Shown piece by piece: positions 44,712-51,838 of a stretch of 64,000 nt of DNA; position 1 is the stretch's first letter; every line of letters starts with the position of its first letter. Below the pieces are notes generated by a model that was given only the letters and a program-made list of their open reading frames with translations, searched no databases and had not been told where the DNA came from. Source of the stretch: Verrucomicrobiales bacterium (GTDB taxonomy: Bacteria; Verrucomicrobiota; Verrucomicrobiia; Limisphaerales; J093); the NCBI GenBank assembly GCA_024233215.1, contig JACKPW010000004.1, forward strand, positions 310,001 to 374,000. The letters run 5' to 3'. A program made the position numbers and the translations under genes.

Positions 44712-45446
44712 TCACCGCTCTTGCGGGCCGGTTTCGGGTAACGTGACCACCTGGAACTCCGGAACCGCGGCAGCCACAAAACGCTCCACCCGCTCCGCCG
44801 TCTCCGCCTCCGATCCGGGTGCGCAGGGAGCAAAGCAGGAAATGTAGGCCCAGCGCGGGAGATTGCCGGTGCGCAGGAGGTCCCAGGTCATCTTGGCAAG
44901 CCGCTCGAAGTGCCCTGCAGCCACGCGGCCGTCCGCCACGAACCAGAAGAGGTAGACGCCGCCATCCCGTCGGGCCTGGCCGCCCTGCAGTTCCAGTAAT
45001 CGTTCGGTGGTGAACAGGCGGGCGGGCAGGGCATAAGGGTGCGGGGCCCCGATCTTCACCGAGACGGTCTCCCGCCCCGTGATCTGCCAGCCCTGGCTGG
45101 TCAGGCAGTATTCCGGTTTGTGGATGCTGGTCCGGTCGGTGCCCATCAGCACCACGGTCAGGGCGATCTGGAAACCGTCCGGAGCCCGGTAGTGGCGTTT
45201 GGCAAAGGACGTGTCCTTGGGCAGGGTGTCCTGTTCCGCCTGGGTGGGGGGGACGTTCGTGGAGGTGTAGTCCAGGATGCGTGCGGGAAGACTCAATTCG
45301 AGCCGCCCGGTCTCCGGATCCTCCGCGCCCGCCCGCACCCCGGGGCGTCCCAGGGCTTGGGAGGCGCTCAGACGCACCAAGGTCAGGGAACCCGCCGCCA
45401 TGATGGCGACGGAGACGAGAATCAAACCGAGTCTGGAGTGCTTCAT
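44712..45446 (-). CDS. epsI: Exosortase-associated protein EpsI
   Basis: The product has 244 residues from the ATG at 45446, which overlaps the exosortase stop codon in ATGA. An N-terminal hydrophobic helix (LGLILVSVAIMAAGSLTLV) anchors a periplasmic EpsI domain, with SIHKPEYCLTSQGW (the H-x-P-E-x-C...GW signature) at about residues 130-143 and a following YLFWFVADG strand. EpsI acts with exosortase in exopolysaccharide and surface-protein export, though its chemistry is not established. Tight coupling to the exosortase gene supports the call. Confidence 0.85.
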   Translation of the reverse strand: MKHSRLGLILVSVAIMAAGSLTLVRLSASQALGRPGVRAGAEDPETGRLELSLPARILDYTSTNVPPTQAEQDTLPKDTSFAKRHYRAPDGFQIALTVVLMGTDRTSIHKPEYCLTSQGWQITGRETVSVKIGAPHPYALPARLFTTERLLELQGGQARRDGGVYLFWFVADGRVAAGHFERLAKMTWDLLRTGNLPRWAYISCFAPCAPGSEAETAERVERFVAAAVPEFQVVTLPETGPQER

Positions 45447-46435
45447 GCCGTTGCCTTCTCTGCGTCCGAACCCGAATCCGGGACGGGTGGCTCCGGCTCC
45501 CGCAGCCAGTGACCGACCCCCATCAGCACCCCCAACGCCATGACAAAGGTCACGAACCCGAACCAATCGTGCACGAAGGCGCCGGCCTCCTGCCCGAAGG
45601 CCTCCGCAGCAACGACGATGGAAACCAACCGGAACACGTTCCCGACCAGGGCCAGGGGAATGGCCAGGCCGACCACGAACAGGCGTTTCCACCAACGGTC
45701 GAAGTTGACCCAGCCATAGGCGGTGGTCAGGGCCAGCAGCGTGATCACGCTGCGCATGCCGCTGCAGGCGGCGGCGACCTCATAGGTGTAGCGGCCGTGG
45801 GGATCCAGCAATTGCACGCCGACCTGCAGGATCGGGATGCCCAGCAGGTGCCGCAGGACAAACACGGACACATCCGCGGAAACCCCCCGCAAGGGGACGG
45901 TCACCGGTTCCGCCACACTGCTCAACGGAACGCAGAACACGAACATGACAAACGGGAAAAACGACGCGACCGCCACCCGCCAGCCCCAGACCATCGCCAT
46001 CAGCGAATACACCCCGGTGAACATCGCGACCACGGACACCTGCGGTTGCTGGGCGGCGTAGCCCAGAATGTGCAGTCCCATCGCCCCGGCCAGGCCAAGG
46101 ACGCCCGGCCACCACGTCCGCGCCGTCAGTCGCGCCAGCGCCTCGCGTTTCCACCAGAACAGAGCCAGCACGGCGAACGGGATCAGGCTCCCATGCGCGT
46201 CGTCGGATCCGTTGTCATAGGAATTCTTCATCCAGCCGAAGAGCGAGGCGGTATCGATGTAGCCGTAGGTGGCGTTCCCCAGAAACTGGAAGATCAGGAG
46301 CCACCCCGCAAGGAGGCCAAAGAAAAGGGGTTTGTCAGGAATCGCCGCCCACACCCGCGGCAGCTCCTCCCGGAATTCCTCGAGGCCCGTCTTCTCCGGA
46401 GCCTCCGCTTCGATTGCACTGTTCTCTTCGACCAT
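45443..46435 (-). CDS. xrt: Exosortase (membrane transpeptidase of the PEP-CTERM/EPS type)
   Basis: The product has 330 residues from the ATG at 46435 with about eight transmembrane helices. The exosortase catalytic trio is visible: Cys in VAAACSGMRS, Arg in GNVFRLVSIV and His in FVHDWFGF. The N-terminal 45 residues are acidic and cytoplasmic. Exosortases recognise C-terminal PEP-CTERM-like signals on exported proteins. None of the exported proteins in this window ends in such a signal (a Pro-Glu-Pro-like motif, a hydrophobic helix and a basic tail), so its substrates are elsewhere. It is translationally coupled to epsI and followed by a sugar transferase. Confidence 0.9.
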   Translation of the reverse strand: MVEENSAIEAEAPEKTGLEEFREELPRVWAAIPDKPLFFGLLAGWLLIFQFLGNATYGYIDTASLFGWMKNSYDNGSDDAHGSLIPFAVLALFWWKREALARLTARTWWPGVLGLAGAMGLHILGYAAQQPQVSVVAMFTGVYSLMAMVWGWRVAVASFFPFVMFVFCVPLSSVAEPVTVPLRGVSADVSVFVLRHLLGIPILQVGVQLLDPHGRYTYEVAAACSGMRSVITLLALTTAYGWVNFDRWWKRLFVVGLAIPLALVGNVFRLVSIVVAAEAFGQEAGAFVHDWFGFVTFVMALGVLMGVGHWLREPEPPVPDSGSDAEKATA

Positions 46436-46508
46436 CAAGTCAGCGCCGCCCAGCAGACACCAAGCCCCCCGTCGCCTCAACGAAAAAGCCGGTGGAAAGC
46501 GCCCCGGC

Positions 46509-48482
46509 TCAATCGATCATTCCGCGCTTTCTCAGCAATGCCTCCATGGCGCGGTCCATGAGCCGTTCCGCCAGTGGTTTTGTGGTCTCATCCAAACCGG
46601 CGGTGGCCGCCTTCAGGGCAACCGGGTCCCCGGTGCGCGTCCGGGAGTCCTCCCCTTCCAGGACCTGCTCCACCGCCTGCAGAGCCGTTTCCACCTGCGC
46701 CACGTAATCCGCCTCCAGCTCCGCCCGGCAATCACTGAGGCCCTTGCGCGTGGCGGTGACGGTCTCGGCCGCCCGCAGTTTGGCCTCGATCCATTGGCGG
46801 GCGCGCAGGTCGTCAAAGGCATGCTCCACCGATTCCTCCACCATCTTCTGGACGTCGGCGTCATCGACGTCCACGGCGGACTGCATCTGCACCACCTTCT
46901 CGTGGCCGGTCTTCACGTCCCGCGCCAGCACATGCAGGATGCCGTTGGCATCGATCTCAAACTGCACCCCCACGCGCGGCACGCCCTTCGGGGCGGCCTC
47001 GAACTCCAGTTCGAACCGGCCGAGGCTCCAATTGTCGGCCGCCCGCTCGCGCTCGCCCTGCAGCACGTGAATCAGCATGGAACGTTGATTGGCCACCGCG
47101 GTGGTGAACATCTCCCCCGCCTTCACGGGGATGGTGGAGTTGCGCGGAATGATCACGTTCATCAAGCCGCCAAAGGTCTCGATTCCCAGCGACAGCGGCG
47201 TCACGTCGAGCAGCAGGAGGTTCCGGTAATCCCCCGCGAGAATCGCCGCCTGAACTGCGGCCCCAAGGGCGATGGCCTCATCCGGGTTCTGGCCCGTGTT
47301 GAGTTCCGGCCCCTCCGCGGCGTGAAACTCATCCCCCAGCCGCACACTGCCCCGGGTTTCCTCGAACTCCGCACAGCCGAACCATTCCCCCACCAACCGG
47401 CGCACCAGCGGCATCCGGGTCTGGCCGCCCACCAGAATCACCTGGTCCAGTTCGCGGGCCTCGAGTTTCGCGTCGGCCAGCGCGCGCAGGCAATGCGGCC
47501 GGGTCCTCTCGATCACCTCGCGGGTCAGTTGTTCCAACCGCTCCCGCGTCAGGCGGCATTGGAAGCTGAAATCCGGCGTCAGGAAGGGCAGCACCACCTC
47601 GGTCTCCGTCTCGCCGGACAACCGGATCTTGGCCTGCTCGGCCGCCTCCCGCACCCGCGACAGCAGCACCGGGTCGCGTGGCGAAGACGCCACCGCCCCT
47701 TCGGGTTTCAGATTTCGGGTGTCAGATTGAGCCCATCCCCCGGGTCCGCCAGCCCTCCGGATCTCGTCGAGCAGGAACGCGGTCACCCGGGCGTCCAGAT
47801 CATCGCCACCCAACCGGGTATTGCCGCTGGTGGACAACACCTGGAAGACCCCCTCATGCAGTTCCAGGATGGACAGATCGAAGGTGCCACCCCCCAGATC
47901 GTAAACCGCCACCCGCGACTTCTCCTTGAGCTTGTCCAGTCCATGGGCGAGCGCGGCTGCGGTGGGTTCGTTGACGATGCGTTCGACGGTGAAGCCTGCC
48001 AGTTCACCGGCCCGTTTGGTGGCGTTGCGCTGGGCGTCGTTGAAATAGGCCGGCACGGTGATCACCGCCCGGGTGACCGGTTCCTCCAGAGCCGCCTCCG
48101 CATCGTGCTTGAGCTTCTTGAGGATCTCGGCGGACACCTCCTCGGGAGTGAAGCGGCGGCCGTGAATCTCCAGGGTCACCGGTCCGGCCCCCTCCCCCTG
48201 CACGGGATACGTCACCACCATCTCCTCCCGGGGGATGTCCACGCCGCGGCGGCCCATGAAACGCTTGACCGAATAGACGGTCTCCTGCGGTTTCACGACC
48301 TGCACCCGGCGGGCGGCGGCGCCGACGACCGGCTCCCGGTCCACCGCCGGGAAATGGACGACGGACGGCGTCAGGCGGCGTCCTTCAGGGTCGGCGATGA
48401 CGTAGGGGATGCCCGCTTCCACCACCGCCACCAGCGAGTTGGTGGTCCCGAGATCGATGCCGACGATCTTGCTTTTGCTCAC
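46509..48482 (-). CDS. Hsp70-family chaperone (DnaK/HscA-like paralogue)
   Basis: The product has 657 residues. All Hsp70 signatures are present: VGIDLGTTNSLVAVV, YDLGGGTFDLSIL, VILVGGQTRMPLV, the linker region LLLLDVTPLSLGIET and the beta-sandwich substrate domain. It differs from canonical DnaK: the ATPase domain contains a Gly/Pro/Ser-rich insertion at about 240-265, the linker LLLLDV is preserved, but the lid ends with RKRGMID rather than the acidic EEVDK-like tail. No dnaJ, grpE or iron-sulfur genes accompany it. This argues for a specialised paralogue in the HscA/HscC-like range rather than the main DnaK. It is divergent from the receiver-like gene at 48592. Confidence 0.88.
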   Translation of the reverse strand: MSKSKIVGIDLGTTNSLVAVVEAGIPYVIADPEGRRLTPSVVHFPAVDREPVVGAAARRVQVVKPQETVYSVKRFMGRRGVDIPREEMVVTYPVQGEGAGPVTLEIHGRRFTPEEVSAEILKKLKHDAEAALEEPVTRAVITVPAYFNDAQRNATKRAGELAGFTVERIVNEPTAAALAHGLDKLKEKSRVAVYDLGGGTFDLSILELHEGVFQVLSTSGNTRLGGDDLDARVTAFLLDEIRRAGGPGGWAQSDTRNLKPEGAVASSPRDPVLLSRVREAAEQAKIRLSGETETEVVLPFLTPDFSFQCRLTRERLEQLTREVIERTRPHCLRALADAKLEARELDQVILVGGQTRMPLVRRLVGEWFGCAEFEETRGSVRLGDEFHAAEGPELNTGQNPDEAIALGAAVQAAILAGDYRNLLLLDVTPLSLGIETFGGLMNVIIPRNSTIPVKAGEMFTTAVANQRSMLIHVLQGERERAADNWSLGRFELEFEAAPKGVPRVGVQFEIDANGILHVLARDVKTGHEKVVQMQSAVDVDDADVQKMVEESVEHAFDDLRARQWIEAKLRAAETVTATRKGLSDCRAELEADYVAQVETALQAVEQVLEGEDSRTRTGDPVALKAATAGLDETTKPLAERLMDRAMEALLRKRGMID

Positions 48483-48591
48483 GGGCCAAAGCTGCCATCA
48501 GTTTCCGCGCAACTCCAACCCGTTTCCGGGCGGTCCGCCGCCAGGGGAATCGGTTTGTCAGTTCCCGGCGACTCCGGCAGGCTTGGCCTCC

Positions 48592-48978
48592 ATGCGGCAA
48601 CCTCTTGCGCTCGTGTTCTACGAAAGCCTGCTGCCGGGAAACCAGTTGTTGAACCGGCTTCAGGACCTGGGCTACCGGGTCCTGACGATCAATGAACTGG
48701 CCCGGCTCCCCGAGCTTGCCGTCCGGGAGAAGCCGCTGTTTGTCTTCGTGGAACTGAACGCCCAGTCGGAGGCGGCGTGCGCGGCCATCCGGCAGGTCAA
48801 GACCGCGGGGGACACCCGCCATATCCCGGTGTTCGCCTGGCTGGCAGGCACGGACCGTCGATTGCGCGATGGCGCCGGCCGCAGTGCCCAGGCGGCCGGG
48901 GCATCCGTCCTCTCGCCGGGCCCCGGCATGCTCGCGCAACTGCCGCAGCTCCTGGATCAAGCCCTGGAAAACGGGTAG
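48592..48978 (+). CDS. Receiver-like (REC-fold) protein with a degenerate phosphorylation site
   Basis: The product has 128 residues from the ATG at 48592. The alternating strand-helix pattern of a response-regulator receiver is visible (LALVFYES, LGYRVLTINE, FVFVELNAQSEAACAAI, IPVFAWLAG, GASVLSPG). The position of the phospho-accepting Asp at the end of strand 3 is occupied by Glu (FVEL), and the acidic pair after strand 1 is also weak. Phosphorylation is therefore unlikely and it may be a pseudo-receiver. There is no output domain. A divergent Hsp70 gene lies 109 bases away. Confidence 0.55.
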   Translation: MRQPLALVFYESLLPGNQLLNRLQDLGYRVLTINELARLPELAVREKPLFVFVELNAQSEAACAAIRQVKTAGDTRHIPVFAWLAGTDRRLRDGAGRSAQAAGASVLSPGPGMLAQLPQLLDQALENG

Positions 48979-48984
48979 CCCCCC

Positions 48985-49066
48985 GTAGCCGCCGACGTAC
49001 AGTCGGCGCAAATCCTCCGTAGACGGCGCTTCCCGGAAAATGCGCGGACTGCACGTCCGCGGCTAC
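48985..49066. repeat. 82-bp element with 26-bp terminal inverted repeats, copy 1
   Basis: The ends read GTAGCCGCCGACGTACAGTC and, inverted, GTAGCCGCGGACGTGCAGTC, so the two 26-base arms are near-perfect inverted repeats around a 30-base centre. A second 82-bp copy follows after nine bases. The element resembles the short palindromic intergenic repeats (REP- or MITE-like) common in verrucomicrobial genomes; it encodes nothing. Confidence 0.7.
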
Positions 49067-49075
49067 GCCGGTCGG

Positions 49076-49157
49076 GTAGTCGCCGGCGTCAGTCGGCGCA
49101 GATCTACCTTCAACGGCCCTGCCCAGGAGAATGCGCGGACTCTACGTCCGCGGCTAC
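49076..49157. repeat. 82-bp element with terminal inverted repeats, copy 2
   Basis: Same length and orientation as copy 1, with the same inverted ends (GTAGTCGCCGGCGTCAGTC on the left, TGCGCGGACT...GCGGCTAC on the right) and a diverged centre. Its right end supplies the stop codon of the pseudouridine synthase gene on the minus strand (49154-49156). Confidence 0.7.
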
Positions 49158-50038
49158 CTGGGGTTGCCGGCAAAGCGCCGGAGGTACTTCAACGCCACCT
49201 CGAAATCCTTGGGCAACGGCGCCTCAACACGCAGCGATTGGCCGGTTGCCGGGTGTTTCAATTCCACCGCCTCGCAGTGCAGGGCAGCCCGGGCGATCAG
49301 AGGTCGCTCGTCCTGATGCCGCTTGAACCGGTAACCGGGTTTGATGGCGGACAGGAAGAGCGGTTTGCCGTCGTAGACGGGGTCGGAAACGACGGGCAAC
49401 CGCCGACTGCGCAGGTGCAAGCGGATCTGGTGCAACCGGTCCGTCGCCGGGTGACACCGCCACAGCGTACAACCGGCAAAGGCCTCCACCAACTCGAAGC
49501 GGGTGACCGACTTCCGTCCGCCCCGGGCGTCCACCCGCATCCGCCCCACCGCCTCCGGATGCGGCCCCATGCGGAGGTTGACCCCGAAACGACGTTCGAG
49601 GGGAGTGCCGTGGGTGAGCGCCAGGAAGGAGGCCAGAGGCTTGCCGGCGTTGAACTGGTTGACGAGTTCGACCCGCACGGCCGCGGAACGGGCGAGCACC
49701 CAAACGCCGGACGCATCGGCGTCGAGGCAATGGACGCTGCGGAGAAACTCGAGCCCACGTTCGACCGCCCAGGGCTTGCCGTCATGAATCCCCTGCTGCA
49801 ACAGGCTTTCGAGCACCGGCTGCTCCGGGTCCCCCTCTCCCCGGATCGCGGCTGGACCGCCCGGCTTGTCGAGCACGAGCAGATGCTCGTCCTCATACAA
49901 CACCGGCAGGGCCCGGGAGTCCCCCGGTTCGGGCGATGACACTCGAATCACTGCGGACACCGTCAGCAAGTCACCGGCGGGGCGGACCGCGGGCTCAGGG
50001 CGCCCCGGCCTGCCCTTCGGCAGCGGGATTCTCGGCAC
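49154..50038 (-). CDS. RluA-family pseudouridine synthase with an altered catalytic motif
   Basis: The product has 294 residues. The RluA fold is recognisable from the N-terminal VLYEDEHLLVLDKPGG, the catalytic segment, LHQIRLHLRS, and the end VVSDPVYDGK. The catalytic Asp is kept in HCLDADASG, but the otherwise almost invariant HRLDxxTSG motif has Cys for Arg and Ala for Thr. It might still modify RNA or may be a diverged member. The first 25 residues overlap the end of the PpiD-like gene by 44 bases, so the true start may be the GTG near 49960. Its last codons lie inside a repeat element. Confidence 0.75.
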   Translation of the reverse strand: MPRIPLPKGRPGRPEPAVRPAGDLLTVSAVIRVSSPEPGDSRALPVLYEDEHLLVLDKPGGPAAIRGEGDPEQPVLESLLQQGIHDGKPWAVERGLEFLRSVHCLDADASGVWVLARSAAVRVELVNQFNAGKPLASFLALTHGTPLERRFGVNLRMGPHPEAVGRMRVDARGGRKSVTRFELVEAFAGCTLWRCHPATDRLHQIRLHLRSRRLPVVSDPVYDGKPLFLSAIKPGYRFKRHQDERPLIARAALHCEAVELKHPATGQSLRVEAPLPKDFEVALKYLRRFAGNPR

Positions 50039-51704
50039 CCGTCGAATCGCCGGGGAAGCTCAGTCGGCTTTGATCGATGCGATGAGTCAGCCATTCGCGA
50101 AACGCCGCGAACCGTCCGCTCGTCTGCATATCAGCCAGGTGCTCGGGGAGGGCGTCCTTGAGTTCGGTCTCCCCCACCGGCTCGCGCCCCTGCAGATGCA
50201 GGATGAACCCGCTGGCACCGGTGTCCACATAGTCGCTGATGTCCCCCACGGCCATGTCCTTGACCGTCGTCAGGGCGGTGCTCAGGGGAATCTGACGCGG
50301 CCAACCGGTCACGTTCCGGCTTGCCTCGGAGAACTTGGGCAGGCTGGTCAGGGCGTTACCGCTGGCGATGACGGCGCTGGCAAAATCGTTGGTGGAGTTC
50401 ACCACCGCTTTCAGCGTGGCCACAAGGTTTGTACCGGCGGCCCGGACGAGTTTGCGGGACTCATCGCGCCGGAAATCCTCGGTAACCCGCAGGCGCACCG
50501 CATCCAGGGAAGGCACCTCGCTGGGGATGCGCTGTTTGAGGGCGATGATGAAGACCGCCTGCTGCCCCACCAGCGGGGCGGAAATGGGCCGGCTGCCATC
50601 CAGTTTGAAAGCGACCTGGCCCAGGTCCTGACCGGCTCCGGGAATGGGCACCATCCCGTTCTCGTTGAAGGGCACGGAGGTCTCGACCGGAATCCCCTGT
50701 GCCGCGGCCACCGTCCACAGATTCGTCGCGGCGGCGGGCTCGAGGTTCATGAGTTCGGTGCCGAACTTGGCGGCCTCCCGGCGGGCCACGAGCAACGCCT
50801 CACGGTCACGCTGTTCCTCGCGCAGCTTCAGCTTCGCCGCGTCAGGGGGCATGACCTGGCCGTTGGTATCAAGGAACGTACTCGCCCCCCGCTGCTGGTA
50901 AAGGGCATCGAGACGCTCGGTGAGATTGGTGATCCGGCCCAGCGCCTCCTCCGCCCGGGCGATGTAATTGGAGGCGGCGAACCGGACGTAGTCCACCTGC
51001 ACCCGTTCCGGAGTCCGGTAGGCACTCAGCCGGTTGGTGTAGAACTCACCGAGGGCTTCGGGGGTGATCTGGACCTGCGCGAGGAAGTTCGTCGCTTCCA
51101 GGATCACGGCCTGCGCTTCCATGAGTTCGTTCCGCTCGCGGAAATCATCGGTGGCTTCCCGGGGGGTGACCAGTTCACCGGCCACGCCCACGACGCGCAC
51201 CATGTGCTCCACCCCGATCTCATGGCGGATATAGTCGCTGAACTGCTCCGTGCTGATCCCCCGCTTGGTCAGGGCCGCAAGCATCTGTTCGTAGACCGCC
51301 CTGGCGGCCCCCGGTTGGTCCGGGGAGGCGAAGCGGCGTCGGATCCAATCGGCCACGGACGCGTCGTCCACCTCGATCCCGAGGGCATCGAGTTGGGCCA
51401 GGAGGACCAGGCGGCTCCGGGTTTCCCGGTCCAGGTCAAACCCGAACTGCGCGGCATTCACGTCCTGTGGGAAATACCGCCCTTGGGACTGCATGAAGAA
51501 TCCCAGCTGCGCCTCCAGCGCCGCGGTCCGGTACCGTTTCACGGGGATGGGCTGGCCGTTCATCGTGCCGTAGGACTCCGGGCCGCGACCGCCGCCGCCG
51601 CCCCTCATGGCGCTCGGCGTGAAGAAAATGACAAAGCTGACAATGGTCGCGGCGATGATGATCAACCACAACCAGGTCGAGTGCTTTCGAATAGTACCAA
51701 TCAT
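49995..51704 (-). CDS. PpiD/SurA-like membrane-anchored periplasmic folding factor
   Basis: The product has 569 residues. A transmembrane anchor lies at about residues 12-28 (LWLIIIAATIVSFVIFF). A SurA_N-like helical region follows, with MNGQPIPVKRY at its start, as in PpiD and SurA, and helices to about 230 (LDALGIEVDDASVADWIRRRF). Beta-type segments around 330-500 may be degenerate parvulin parts, but the characteristic G-G-x-L-G and F motifs of active parvulins are not visible. A chaperone role in folding exported or outer-membrane proteins is likely, matching the many large exported proteins nearby. Peptidyl-prolyl isomerase activity is uncertain. Confidence 0.75.
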   Translation of the reverse strand: MIGTIRKHSTWLWLIIIAATIVSFVIFFTPSAMRGGGGGRGPESYGTMNGQPIPVKRYRTAALEAQLGFFMQSQGRYFPQDVNAAQFGFDLDRETRSRLVLLAQLDALGIEVDDASVADWIRRRFASPDQPGAARAVYEQMLAALTKRGISTEQFSDYIRHEIGVEHMVRVVGVAGELVTPREATDDFRERNELMEAQAVILEATNFLAQVQITPEALGEFYTNRLSAYRTPERVQVDYVRFAASNYIARAEEALGRITNLTERLDALYQQRGASTFLDTNGQVMPPDAAKLKLREEQRDREALLVARREAAKFGTELMNLEPAAATNLWTVAAAQGIPVETSVPFNENGMVPIPGAGQDLGQVAFKLDGSRPISAPLVGQQAVFIIALKQRIPSEVPSLDAVRLRVTEDFRRDESRKLVRAAGTNLVATLKAVVNSTNDFASAVIASGNALTSLPKFSEASRNVTGWPRQIPLSTALTTVKDMAVGDISDYVDTGASGFILHLQGREPVGETELKDALPEHLADMQTSGRFAAFREWLTHRIDQSRLSFPGDSTGAENPAAEGQAGAP

Positions 51705-51838
51705 AAGCGTACAAAGAGCCCGGAACCTAACGGCCCGCGCGGAAGTGGGTCAAACGCAAAAGCGGGACTTTTCAGGAAGCAGGCCGGGAGATGGGTAATC
51801 GGCGATGCCGCAGATCGGGGAATCTGCCCCGCGATCGA

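Noticed and set aside
46509..48482. The main DnaK of the organism
   Set aside because: No grpE or dnaJ nearby, an insertion in the ATPase domain and a non-acidic C-terminus; called an Hsp70 paralogue instead.
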